A program made the translations under genes and the position numbers. Source: Promethearchaeota archaeon Loki_b31 (GTDB lineage: Archaea > Asgardarchaeota > Lokiarchaeia > Sigyniarchaeales > SOKP01). Taken from it: 38,318 bases of DNA. The stretch is from the NCBI GenBank assembly GCA_005222975.1, contig NJBI01000034.1, positions 1 through 38,318 on the forward strand, read 5' to 3'. Positions 8,033 through 16,374 of this stretch are shown in pieces. The notes beneath the pieces were generated by a model. The model was not told the DNA's origin. It saw nothing but the letters and a program-made list of their open reading frames with translations, and did not search any database. Position 1 is the first letter of the stretch, and every line of letters starts with the position of its first letter.

Positions 8033-9262
8033 TTAAGTTAGGGAAAAATCATAATTTCTCAAAGGATCAAAAATTTCGGTAATAGTTCTATTCTTAACAA
8101 GAATTATTTTAGGGAGCGTATATGGAAACCGATTAGAAAAAGTCAGAGTATACGCTCCGACATTAGTAACCATTACAATATCATTTTCTTTTAAATATTT
8201 AGTAAAAAAATAGTTTTTCGCTAATACATCTTGATCAGTAGGCACAATTCCAGCAATTGAAGTTTTAAATTTATGTGGTTCGTTGATTTTTGATGCATTG
8301 TAAAATCTTAAAGAGCACTTTGCGAATTTGGGACAAATGTGATTTCCTATATCTAAAAAAATCCATCTATCTTCAGATACCTTAATAATTTTCGCAAGAA
8401 ATATACCAGCATCTCCAATAAAATAGCGTCCTGGTTCAAAATATATGTTTTTAAAATTGAACTCAGAGTTACTTAAGGTTGAGTTTATATTATTCGCTAT
8501 TTCTCTTAATTGGGTTTCTGGCATTATAACTGCTTCCGGAAAACCGCCTCCTAAATTAATATTTTCTACATTAATCCCAGCATCTGATAAAATTTTAATA
8601 TTTTCTATGAGAGATTCTACATTTTTTTTAAATTGTCCAAAATTATTCATTTGAGTAGAATAATGAGATAAAATCGTTATCAATTTGATGTTTTCACATT
8701 CTTTTACTAAATTTGTTAATTTTGTTAATTTAGATTTGTCTAATACGATTCCTAATTTACTCCCATATTTTTGAGAATTAATTCTAATACATATATTTTG
8801 AATTTTATGATATTTTTTAGCAATCGAGTTAATTTGAATTAAATCGTTTAAGTTATAGACTATAATTTCTTTTATGTTCTCTTGTATGCATTTTTCGATG
8901 AGATCATGTGGTAAATAAGGTCCTCCTACAATAATTTTGTTTGGGAGAAATTGCAATTTTAACGCTAAATTTAATTCAGGTAATCCGATTAATTCAGCAC
9001 CTATACCTTCCGATTGAATAATTTTACAAATTTCTGGGAGAAAATTGGCTTTAAATGAATAAAAACATTGAAAATTTTTAAAAACTGATTTAAATACTCT
9101 ACAAAAGGAGTTAATATTATCTCTAACCCTATTTTCTAAAAAAATCATCAATGGAGTTGTTGAATTACTTAAAATATCGTTGAGTAAAATCGTATCAATT
9201 AATACATTTCCCTCTTTTTTATTTAAATAGGGATTTCCAGATATTTTCTTCAATTTAATCAA
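8033..9262 (-). CDS. Type III PLP-dependent decarboxylase-like protein (LysA/ODC fold)
   Basis: 409-residue member of the alanine-racemase-fold decarboxylase family (diaminopimelate/ornithine/arginine decarboxylases). Seen: FYSFKAN with the PLP-binding Lys, LSHYSTQ, the glycine loop NLGGGFP and the phosphate-binding YFEPGR. The C-terminal beta domain is present (ending TEIFDPLRNYDFSLT). Odd: where LysA has the catalytic Cys in GPxCESGDVLA, this protein reads GIVPTDQDVLA, so Cys is replaced by Pro and the adjacent Glu by Thr. The substrate is therefore unlikely to be diaminopimelate by the usual mechanism. Its start overlaps the 3' end of the upstream glycosyltransferase gene by 8 bp, suggesting coupled expression, possibly for modification of a glycan or amine. 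Confidence 0.85.
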   Translation of the reverse strand: MIKLKKISGNPYLNKKEGNVLIDTILLNDILSNSTTPLMIFLENRVRDNINSFCRVFKSVFKNFQCFYSFKANFLPEICKIIQSEGIGAELIGLPELNLALKLQFLPNKIIVGGPYLPHDLIEKCIQENIKEIIVYNLNDLIQINSIAKKYHKIQNICIRINSQKYGSKLGIVLDKSKLTKLTNLVKECENIKLITILSHYSTQMNNFGQFKKNVESLIENIKILSDAGINVENINLGGGFPEAVIMPETQLREIANNINSTLSNSEFNFKNIYFEPGRYFIGDAGIFLAKIIKVSEDRWIFLDIGNHICPKFAKCSLRFYNASKINEPHKFKTSIAGIVPTDQDVLAKNYFFTKYLKENDIVMVTNVGAYTLTFSNRFPYTLPKIILVKNRTITEIFDPLRNYDFSLT

Positions 9263-10559
9263 CTTTTTTTGAAATTAATTCTTGATAAGTTTCATGAGTT
9301 TTTCTAGCTACTATATCCCAAGAAAAATTTTGACGAACTCTAATTTTACCTTCTGATCCTAATTTTTTACTGAAGTTCTTCCTTTTTAGAAGCGTTATAA
9401 CTTTATTAGCTATGTCTAAATAATTATCATATTCAACTAATAAACCATCAATGTTATTCCTAATGACTTCTGGAGTCGCCCCTATGTTTGCACCTATAAC
9501 TGGTTTGCCAGAAGCCCAAGCTTCTAAATATGCAATGCCAAACGCATCGCTTCGGCTTGGCATTAAAAATACATCTGTTTCGTTAAAAGCTGCTATTTTT
9601 TTTTTATCGTAATAGCCTTTTAAATTATCTGGAGTTAAATTAATAACTCGTCGAGTTATCGTTTTTTTAATTTTTGAGAGCTCTAGATTAAACGCAATAG
9701 TGGAAGGTCCAATAAAAACAAAATAAACTTTCTTATATTTCTTAATAATGTAGGGAAGTGCTCGTAAAATAGAAATTGCTCCTTTCTCGTAATTTTTATA
9801 ACCACAAAATAAGATCATTTTATATTTCTTTTCTTTTGGCTTGAAGTACTTTTGTTTAAATTTAAATTTGTTGTTACTTCGACCAGAAGAGAGATCAAAC
9901 TTTTTGTAGTCTACTCCCATCGAAATAACTTTAATTTTATCTTTGAGTAGGTTAAACTTTTCTACCATTACTTTTTTTTCAAGATTCGTACACGCAATGA
10001 TTTGATCAAATTTTTTTAAAGCTTCGAAAAGGTTTTTATTGAGATATCTAGGATTAGAGAAATGAAAAAAAGGCGTACAAACAGTAGTTTTATTGATAAG
10101 TTTTCCAAGTATTAAACTTGTTATAAGATTAAAATATGGAAAGAAGGTTGTATGAATTAAATCAAAGGAAAATTTAGTTGAGTGTGCTATTTTTTCAATT
10201 ATATCTCCTAAATAAGGACCATTTTTTAAAAAATCAATCAAACAATCATCAGAAAGTTTCAAAAGATTGTAGGATGGAAGATTTTTAATTATTTTTAATT
10301 TTTCTTCTAATAAAACATCATAATTTATAGGAAAACGCGTGATTTTTAAATTGTTTACAACATCATAATGTTTATCCCCTATATTTATTATTCTGCCATT
10401 AGATTGTCTTAGGGCTTTAAAATCAATTGCGGTGGAGGTATAGATATCAACTTGGTAATTGTATTTCGAATTTAATATCTCTGCCATCGTTTGGATATAA
10501 AACTCTGCCCCCGAGATTGCGGGGAAATATCTTGTCGGGAGATATAAAATCTTGTTCAA
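9255..10559 (-). CDS. GT4-family glycosyltransferase
   Basis: 434-residue GT-B-fold glycosyltransferase. The N-terminal half has YLPTRYFPAISGAEFYIQ, with the Gly-rich acceptor loop, and an IHTTFFPYF segment; the C-terminal half has LFCGYKNYEKGAISILRAL and the donor-binding region FLMPSRSDAFGIAYLEAW then GANIGATPEVI. The usual first Glu of the EX7E motif is Asp here (SDAFG), while the second Glu is kept. It probably moves a sugar from a nucleotide donor to a lipid, protein or small molecule at the cytoplasmic face; the acceptor is unknown. It overlaps the PLP decarboxylase-like gene by 8 bp. Confidence 0.9.
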   Translation of the reverse strand: MNKILYLPTRYFPAISGAEFYIQTMAEILNSKYNYQVDIYTSTAIDFKALRQSNGRIINIGDKHYDVVNNLKITRFPINYDVLLEEKLKIIKNLPSYNLLKLSDDCLIDFLKNGPYLGDIIEKIAHSTKFSFDLIHTTFFPYFNLITSLILGKLINKTTVCTPFFHFSNPRYLNKNLFEALKKFDQIIACTNLEKKVMVEKFNLLKDKIKVISMGVDYKKFDLSSGRSNNKFKFKQKYFKPKEKKYKMILFCGYKNYEKGAISILRALPYIIKKYKKVYFVFIGPSTIAFNLELSKIKKTITRRVINLTPDNLKGYYDKKKIAAFNETDVFLMPSRSDAFGIAYLEAWASGKPVIGANIGATPEVIRNNIDGLLVEYDNYLDIANKVITLLKRKNFSKKLGSEGKIRVRQNFSWDIVARKTHETYQELISKKVD

Positions 10560-10608
10560 ACTTAATATCCTTTTTATTTATCAATTATAATTATTATATG
10601 ATAACTAA

Positions 10609-11001
10609 ATGTCTAAGGATTTATTATTTGATGTTTATTCAATTGCAAAAAAGAAAGGCGTAATCGATGATGAGTTAATAAATTTCATTGATACGATTTT
10701 TCCTAATAAGGCAGATAAGGTTTTAGATGTTATAAAAAAAGGCATAACAAAATATACTTATAAACCTTCGAATAGAGTTGTTTGGCTCGCTTTAGGAGAA
10801 AATCGCGAATATTTAATATATCCTAAGTTGTATTGTTCATGCCTAAATTTTTATAAGGAGGTTGTAATAAATCAATCCATAGGATATTGTAAACATCTTA
10901 TAACTCAAGTAATATGTGAAGCATTAAATAAACATAAAAAAGTTGAGTTAAAAGATAAAGAATTTGAAGATTTAATTAATAATTTGGAATCAAAATTTTA
11001 A
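10609..11001 (+). CDS. SWIM zinc-finger protein
   Basis: 130-residue protein with a canonical SWIM motif CxCx15CxH made by Cys76, Cys78, Cys94 and His96. The N-terminal half is helical (DLLFDVYSIAKKKGVID) and the C-terminus is a charged helix. Small archaeal SWIM proteins are related to eukaryotic Sws1/Shu2, which partner RadA/Rad51 paralogues in homologous recombination; that role here is inference. The gene lies divergently from the glycosyltransferase gene (50 bp apart) and its last 12 bp overlap the 3' end of the convergent ThiI-like gene. Confidence 0.8.
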   Translation: MSKDLLFDVYSIAKKKGVIDDELINFIDTIFPNKADKVLDVIKKGITKYTYKPSNRVVWLALGENREYLIYPKLYCSCLNFYKEVVINQSIGYCKHLITQVICEALNKHKKVELKDKEFEDLINNLESKF

Positions 11002-11625
11002 TACTTCTGCATTTTCTATTGAATTTTCAACTAAATCGAAAATATTGATTTTGGATTCTGAATGCTGTATTTCATGAGGTTTCGCGTGAGTTTCAGGGTA
11101 TTGTGGATTAAATTTACACCCCGCTGATGGGATAGAAGATACTTCATATGAACCAATTTTTTTATTCATATTTATTACTTCTTGTTTATCACATCCTATT
11201 AGCGGTCTTAATACTATAAAATCTTGAATTATATTATTATATGAATATAAATTATCTAAAGTTTGACTGGCTTGTTCTCCCAAAATATCTCCTGTAACAA
11301 TTATATTTGTATTTTCTAAACTTCCTAAACGTTTTGCTGTTCGAAGCATTAGTCGCTTGCATAAAACACAAGTTAATTTTCTGTCGCAAAATTGTTTAAA
11401 AGCTTCCAAGTTGTTATCGTGGTTAATAATATAGATTTTTAATTCGTTATCTGTGTACCTTGATAATAATTTGACAAGATCTATAACTTTATTTTTCATA
11501 GAATGATTTGAATCGTCTGATGTTAAAAATGAGAGAAACACCGGAATAAAACCCCTTTTTATCATTAAATATGCTGCGATTGAGCTGTCTAAACCACCTG
11601 AAAGTAAAGATATAAATTTTCTCAT
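10990..11625 (-). CDS. ThiI-type PP-loop ATPase lacking THUMP domain
   Basis: 211-residue PP-loop protein related to the AANH domain of tRNA 4-thiouridine synthetase ThiI. It has the PP-loop SGGLDSSIAAYL, the CVLCKR Cys pair near residues 84-89 and the VTGDILGEQASQTLDNL signature of ThiI. The N-terminal ferredoxin-like and THUMP tRNA-binding domains of full-length ThiI (about 170 residues) are absent and no upstream frame supplies them. Such short forms exist in archaea and may need a separate THUMP protein. A possible metal ligand set lies in SIPSAGCKF. It is 15 bp downstream of the YkgJ-type gene, so the two probably form an operon. Confidence 0.85.
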   Translation of the reverse strand: MRKFISLLSGGLDSSIAAYLMIKRGFIPVFLSFLTSDDSNHSMKNKVIDLVKLLSRYTDNELKIYIINHDNNLEAFKQFCDRKLTCVLCKRLMLRTAKRLGSLENTNIIVTGDILGEQASQTLDNLYSYNNIIQDFIVLRPLIGCDKQEVINMNKKIGSYEVSSIPSAGCKFNPQYPETHAKPHEIQHSESKINIFDLVENSIENAEVLKF

Positions 11626-11640
11626 CGTTCAATTCAGATT

Positions 11641-12243
11641 TTAATTTGTAGTTATTTCTTCTCTTTCCCATTCTTTTAAATATTTATTAAAATCCTCAAG
11701 CATAATTTGTCTGGATATTTCAATTTTGTTTTTATATTCGAGTTTTTTAATTTTTAACATAATCTTTTTATTCTTTTCTAAGTGTTCTAGAGCTTTAGGA
11801 TATTCGTCTCTAAAAATCTCTTTAATATCATCAAAATCCGTATTTTTTAGGAAATCGTAATATCTAATTACATAATTACATAATGGATCTATACTTATTT
11901 CAAAATTAAAAGCATCAACTTGTTTTAAAGCCAAGGGGTAAGCCTTGCATGCTAATGGTTTAATTTCTTGTACTGTACAACCATTTTTTTTATCATAAAA
12001 AGGGCATCCTTGAGTTTCGTTGTCCAATCGTATTTTATATGTCACAACAAGTATTTTTTTGTTTAAAATGTCTGGAAATACTAAATCTTCGATAATTTTA
12101 AAGGCAATACCTTTTTTTTTAGCGATTTCTATTAATATATTTGCCTCTTTAGGATATATTGGTATTCTTTTTTTGGAACCAATAATTTCATGACAACACG
12201 TTCCGTATTTTAGACATGTGTATTTTAGCTCAGTCAATTCCAA
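11641..12243 (-). CDS. YkgJ-family Cys-cluster protein
   Basis: 200-residue protein of the YkgJ (zinc- or iron-chelating) family. The Cys cluster is formed by CLKYGTCC near the N-terminus (Cys10, Cys16, Cys17) and GCPFYDKKNGC followed by LACKAYPL (about residues 79-103). The C-terminus is helical and highly charged. The biochemical role of the family is poorly known; a metal-binding or FeS function is inferred. It lies just upstream of the ThiI-like gene on the same strand. Confidence 0.85.
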   Translation of the reverse strand: MELTELKYTCLKYGTCCHEIIGSKKRIPIYPKEANILIEIAKKKGIAFKIIEDLVFPDILNKKILVVTYKIRLDNETQGCPFYDKKNGCTVQEIKPLACKAYPLALKQVDAFNFEISIDPLCNYVIRYYDFLKNTDFDDIKEIFRDEYPKALEHLEKNKKIMLKIKKLEYKNKIEISRQIMLEDFNKYLKEWEREEITTN

Positions 12244-12437
12244 AAATTTACCTTCTTCAGATGATATTGATATGAAATCCTCATTATATTTATAGATACC
12301 TTAAAAAATTAATTTATGTGATATTATGAATATATTACTTTAACAGTAAATCATGAGTCTATTAGGATAACACATTGATTTAAAGACATAAAAAAGATTC
12401 TAATTATATCGAATAAACAATACATAAGGTAAAAAAA

Positions 12438-13253
12438 TTGACTGAGTCTGGGATAAGGATAATTAAACATGATGATATTAAAGAAGAAGAATTCAAGGAC
12501 CCTATTTGTATTTTAGGAATGCCAGGTATCGCTGACGTTGGAAAATTCGCTATAGATTCTTTAATTGGACAATTAAATGCCCAAAGTTTTATGGATTTTA
12601 TATTTGATGATTACCCCGCTGGAGCTATAGTTGATGATAGTCTATTATCAGCGCCTAAAGCAGAAATTCTTTTTTGGAAAGATCCAAGTTATCGAAGAGA
12701 TATTATTTTAATTACTGCAGATGCGCAAAGTTTAACACCTAAAGGCATATATAGAATTTCAAATTTTCTTACAGAGATAATTCATCAATGTAAAATTAAG
12801 TTGATAGTTGCTTTGGGAGCGTATCCCGTAAATACTCGCAAGATTGATTCAAAAATTCCAAAAATATATGCAAGTTCAACTAACCGAGAACTGTTAGAGA
12901 ACTTTTTATCAAAAAATAATTGTGAAAAAATCCAAAAAGGGGTTATTATTGGTGCTAATGGGTTAATCCCAACTTTGGCAAAAGCGAGATTTAATATAGA
13001 CGGGATTGTTCTTTTGGCAGAAACGGATAATATTGCGATGCTTAATGAGGATATAACCGATTTAAAAGCTTCAATAACACTCTTAGAAATGATTAAGAAA
13101 TCTTTTATGTTACCAATTAAAAAGAAATATTCCCTTGATAATTTAGAAGATATTACAAAAAGTCTTCAAAGTAAAAGAGAACAATTAGAAAAAGATCTCG
13201 GTACATTTCAATTTGTTGATATTGACGATAAGAGAAAGTCATTATACATTTAA
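12438..13253 (+). CDS. PAC2-family proteasome assembly chaperone-like protein
   Basis: 271-residue member of the PAC2 family (archaeal PbaA/PbaB, eukaryotic PAC1/PAC2). Diagnostic stretches are CILGMPGIADVGKFAIDSLI, the DDYPAGAIVDDSLL turn, ILITADAQSLTPKGIYRI and a Gly-rich core VIIGANGLIPTLAKARFNIDG. The C-terminal helix is charged (LQSKREQLEKDLGTFQF). The start is TTG, the only reasonable start before the conserved region, with an AAGGT site about 7 nt upstream (12426-12430). It probably helps assemble 20S proteasomes or binds related complexes. Confidence 0.9.
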   Translation: MTESGIRIIKHDDIKEEEFKDPICILGMPGIADVGKFAIDSLIGQLNAQSFMDFIFDDYPAGAIVDDSLLSAPKAEILFWKDPSYRRDIILITADAQSLTPKGIYRISNFLTEIIHQCKIKLIVALGAYPVNTRKIDSKIPKIYASSTNRELLENFLSKNNCEKIQKGVIIGANGLIPTLAKARFNIDGIVLLAETDNIAMLNEDITDLKASITLLEMIKKSFMLPIKKKYSLDNLEDITKSLQSKREQLEKDLGTFQFVDIDDKRKSLYI

Positions 13254-13352
13254 AATTATTTATTTTTTTACATTATTAATGTTTTTAGGAATTCTACTAA
13301 CAACTTTAATTATTTGCGAAAAATATTTTAACACTAATTCATTTTAAAAGAT

Positions 13353-13502
13353 ATGAAGTATGTTTGCGCTAGAAAAAGTTGTGGGAAAGAAGTCTCTAAA
13401 AAAGAATTAAACGCTCTTCCTGGAATAAAATGTTCCCACTGTGGATTTCGCATCCTATACAAAAAACGCCCTGATGTTATAAAAAGAATTAAAGGGATAT
13501 AG
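13353..13502 (+). CDS. rpoP: DNA-directed RNA polymerase subunit P (Rpb12-like)
   Basis: Small 49-residue gene reading MKYVCARKSCGKEV at its start, with a C4 zinc ribbon formed by Cys5, Cys10, Cys27 and Cys30 and the conserved GIKCSHCGFRILYKKRP. This is the archaeal RNA polymerase subunit P, homologous to eukaryotic Rpb12. ATG start at 13353 and TAG stop at 13500-13502. It lies 99 bp downstream of the PAC2 gene and converges on the TFB gene, which ends 40 bp away. Confidence 0.95.
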   Translation: MKYVCARKSCGKEVSKKELNALPGIKCSHCGFRILYKKRPDVIKRIKGI

Positions 13503-13542
13503 AACTTTATTAATTTGAAAGTAAGATTTTTTTAAATGCGAT

Positions 13543-14472
13543 CTATGGATTCAATTCATATCTCATATGATTTACAAGTTCTTTATATCTGTTCCGTATA
13601 GTAGCTTCAGTTACACCTGCGGCTAATGAGATCTCTTTTTGAGTCCGGCGTTCTCCCTCTTGTATCGCCGCTACATATAAAGCAGCACCCGCTAGACCAG
13701 TGGGAGCTTTTCCAGCAGTAATATGATATTTTTTTGCTAATTTTAATAATTCTGCTGCTCGATTCTGAGTTCTTCCTGAAAGTTTTAATTCAGCACAAAA
13801 TCTAGGGATAAAATTTATTGGAGAGGAAACTTGAATATTTATTTTTAATTCGATTAGAATTAACCTATAACAACGAGCAATTTTTTTTTTATCGACTAGG
13901 GCAAATTCGATAAAGTCATCTAAAGTTTTTGGAATATTATTCAACCTGCATGATAAATAAATGGAAGCTATCAACATTGCCTCAATAGATCTTCCTCTTA
14001 TTAGATTTTTATGAGCCATTTTTCTGTATATATGAGCAGCCGATTCTTTTAAGGCTTTGGACAGATTCAATTGAGAAGAAAAGCGATCTAATTCGTTCAT
14101 AGCATAAGCTAAATTTCGATCTATTGATTTATTTGTCCTCGTTCTTACATGCCATTTTCTTAAGCGATATACTTCAGCTTTCATTTTTGGGCTGATACAT
14201 TTACCGAACGCGTCTTTATTTTTCCACCCAATCATAGTGCTTAATCCTTTATCATGGAGTGTCAAAGTTGTTGGCGCTCCTACTCTAACTTTTTTATTGG
14301 CTTCTTCTGAAGAGAAAGCTCTCCATTCAGGACCAGAATCAATGATTTTTTGGCTCAAAACTAAACCACATACATTGCAAATTAACTCACCACGAGTGCT
14401 ATCAGAAATCAGATTTGTATTCCCACATTCTGGGCATAAATTTAAATTATTTTGAAGCATTGAAAGATCCAA
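13543..14472 (-). CDS. tfb: Transcription initiation factor IIB (TFB)
   Basis: 309-residue archaeal TFIIB homologue that bridges TBP-bound promoters and RNA polymerase. N-terminal zinc ribbon CPECGNTN..CNVCG (residues about 13-37), B-reader/linker region (SGPEWRAFSSEEANKKVRVG, including the LTLHDKGLST segment) and two cyclin-fold repeats, the second ending in the helix-turn-helix QKEISLAAGVTEATIRNRYKEL. Length and domains are complete. It faces the zinc-finger gene at 14641 across a shared 168-bp promoter region. Confidence 0.97.
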   Translation of the reverse strand: MDLSMLQNNLNLCPECGNTNLISDSTRGELICNVCGLVLSQKIIDSGPEWRAFSSEEANKKVRVGAPTTLTLHDKGLSTMIGWKNKDAFGKCISPKMKAEVYRLRKWHVRTRTNKSIDRNLAYAMNELDRFSSQLNLSKALKESAAHIYRKMAHKNLIRGRSIEAMLIASIYLSCRLNNIPKTLDDFIEFALVDKKKIARCYRLILIELKINIQVSSPINFIPRFCAELKLSGRTQNRAAELLKLAKKYHITAGKAPTGLAGAALYVAAIQEGERRTQKEISLAAGVTEATIRNRYKELVNHMRYELNP

Positions 14473-14640
14473 TTACTTATACCCACACATATTTCAATTC
14501 CTTAATTTCTATAATTAAAGTCATACATTTAAATGTTTGCGTTTTTAGGATTTATCAGTTAATAAAAATCACATTTTAAAATTTTAGTTTTTAATATTTC
14601 ACCGAAAAATTTTAATAAGTTATATTTTTCTGATTACATA

Positions 14641-15108
14641 ATGCGACATTTTTATAAAAGTCACGGTAAGCATTGTTATCTTCGATCTTTTCAGACATCT
14701 TGCAGAAAGTGTGGTGCAGATGTGTTATATTGGGAATGCACTCATGGAAGTAAAATCTTTTTTGAGTACCCACCTTATGGAAAATTGCAAAGACATTATT
14801 GTCGGAACCTTAATGGAATATCACATAAAAGAAAAATTTTTCCAGTTGTTGTTAAAAAACCTAAAGGTCTTTTAGAAAACCCATATTTCAGTTGCCCAGT
14901 GTGTGGGAAATTGTTTAGAAAAGAAATATATTTAAAAGATCATCTAAATGAACTAAAAAAAAATGATTCCAAGCATAAATTATTTTTTCAAAATAAAATA
15001 ATATTTAATTATAAATTTAACGATATGAATAAATTAAAATCTGAAAAGAATAAATTTCAAGATAAACCTAGGTTTGGGAGAATTAATATAAGGGCAGCAA
15101 AAAAATAA
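14641..15108 (+). CDS. Zinc-finger protein, unknown function
   Basis: 155-residue basic protein with two metal-binding regions. The N-terminal one (about residues 21-54) has CRKCGADVLYWECTHG and later HYC, preceded by several His residues. The second (near 82-110) is a C2H2 finger of the form CPVCGKLF-x9-H (C-x2-C-x12-H) with a further His ten residues on. The C-terminus is Lys-rich. It probably binds nucleic acid, which is inference. ATG start. Confidence 0.75.
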   Translation: MRHFYKSHGKHCYLRSFQTSCRKCGADVLYWECTHGSKIFFEYPPYGKLQRHYCRNLNGISHKRKIFPVVVKKPKGLLENPYFSCPVCGKLFRKEIYLKDHLNELKKNDSKHKLFFQNKIIFNYKFNDMNKLKSEKNKFQDKPRFGRINIRAAKK

Positions 15109-15215
15109 TATACAAACCCATAACATTTTAATAAAAATTTTATAATTATATTTATACTAATATATTATTATTAATTCTTCACTAGGATATATAAATCTAA
15201 AAAATTGAGGAAAAA

Positions 15216-15824
15216 ATGACAACTGATCCTGCAACTGTTATTTATAATTTATTGCAAAAAGATCCCAGTATTATTGCTGCTGCTGTAATTCAAGGAAGAG
15301 ATAACATTCTTTACTCAACAGATAACTGGGACATTAGCCCTGATATTGCTAAAGTTAGTTCAAGTTGGAGCAGCTTAAACGCTCCATTTATCATGATTTC
15401 TGGTGTGAAATATTCTGTGCTTCAATGCACATCAGAAAGGATGGTAGCTACTTCAATTCGGGGTGAAGGACACATAATTGGAGCAAAAGATGAAGAACAC
15501 AAAATACTAATATACCTTGAACCAGATGGTGAACCTATGGGAGCAACGATGGATACAGCAAGAGCAGTTTCAGAGTTAAGTACAAAGCAAGCTTATGTGG
15601 GGGCTAATAGTCAATTTAGTGGAAGCAGTGTAACCCCTGCGCCTGTTGCAGGAAAAAGTATAGATCCTCAATTAAAAGGGGAAATTCAGTCTTTCTTAGA
15701 ATGGATTAAAGATGGCGAGGGGCTTTCAGGATATATTAATTATTATCTTCAACAAAATAACGCCCATATCATATCCGAACTTTCAAAAATATATAACGAG
15801 TTAAGGCAAATATTTGGAGTGTAA
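15216..15824 (+). CDS. Profilin-like protein with C-terminal extension
   Basis: 202-residue protein. Residues about 5-125 align by eye with eukaryotic profilin: SIIAAAVIQGRDNILYST resembles the first beta hairpin, ISGVKYSVLQ (61-70) the profilin GAKYMVIQ strand, GEGHIIGAKD the GAGGITIKK turn, and KILIYLEPDGEPMG followed by a helix the C-terminal part. A Pro/Ala/Ser linker (about 125-150) leads to a helical C-terminal extension (152-202) absent from ordinary profilins. Profilins bind actin monomers; Asgard archaea encode profilins active on actin. The related roadblock/longin fold is the main alternative. ATG with a GAGG ribosome-binding site 6 nt upstream, and a strong AT-rich promoter region. 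Confidence 0.7.
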   Translation: MTTDPATVIYNLLQKDPSIIAAAVIQGRDNILYSTDNWDISPDIAKVSSSWSSLNAPFIMISGVKYSVLQCTSERMVATSIRGEGHIIGAKDEEHKILIYLEPDGEPMGATMDTARAVSELSTKQAYVGANSQFSGSSVTPAPVAGKSIDPQLKGEIQSFLEWIKDGEGLSGYINYYLQQNNAHIISELSKIYNELRQIFGV

Positions 15825-15975
15825 TTTGACTTTTAATTATAGTCATATTATTGGAAAGTTCTCAGAAAAAACATAAAAACAATCAAAAATCTTCAAAAAG
15901 TAATGACAAATACCTCTCTCCAACAATTTACCTTCCAAAAATTAAAATTCTCAAAATAGCAACGAGCGAAGAAAA

Positions 15976-16365
15976 GTGGTTAAACAACCAAAAAAAAAGT
16001 TAGAAAAAAGAAAAGCAGTGTATATAACAGATGAGGATTTAGAAATGGATATTCCCTTAGTTCCTGAAGCACCAAAAAAGTTAACGGTTAATTCTCGAGG
16101 TCTTTCTACTGACTTGCTTATTGAAATGAAAAAACTTGAATCGGAAAAAGTAAAAGTAGTTTTAGTTAATTGTGAACGGTGTAAAAAAATAATCCCCGTG
16201 CCAATTCCAAAGAATTTTATATCAAAATCAAAGCTACCTGTTGTTCCCATAAGTTATATTCACAAAAACCCTCAAAATAAAGATCAACATTGTATCACTC
16301 TTCATGTTGATCATGATTTTGATATACGCCGGCAACGTATATCAGATGTTGTTTTTTCTCCTTAG
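15976..16365 (+). CDS. Uncharacterised protein with CxxC zinc knuckle
   Basis: 129-residue protein I cannot assign to a named family. The N-terminus is basic (KQPKKKLEKRK), followed by an acidic/Pro-rich stretch and a domain with NCERCKKIIPVPIPKNF, then IHKNPQNKDQHCITLHVDHD and FDIRRQRISDVVF. The CxxC plus later His/Cys residues may bind zinc. I recall similar domains (CxxC, 'PIPK', 'H..v.vD..f.vRg') in other Asgard proteins, but this is memory only. GTG start; no ATG is available in frame after the upstream stop. Confidence 0.6.
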   Translation: MVKQPKKKLEKRKAVYITDEDLEMDIPLVPEAPKKLTVNSRGLSTDLLIEMKKLESEKVKVVLVNCERCKKIIPVPIPKNFISKSKLPVVPISYIHKNPQNKDQHCITLHVDHDFDIRRQRISDVVFSP

Positions 16366-16374
16366 TAATTATAT

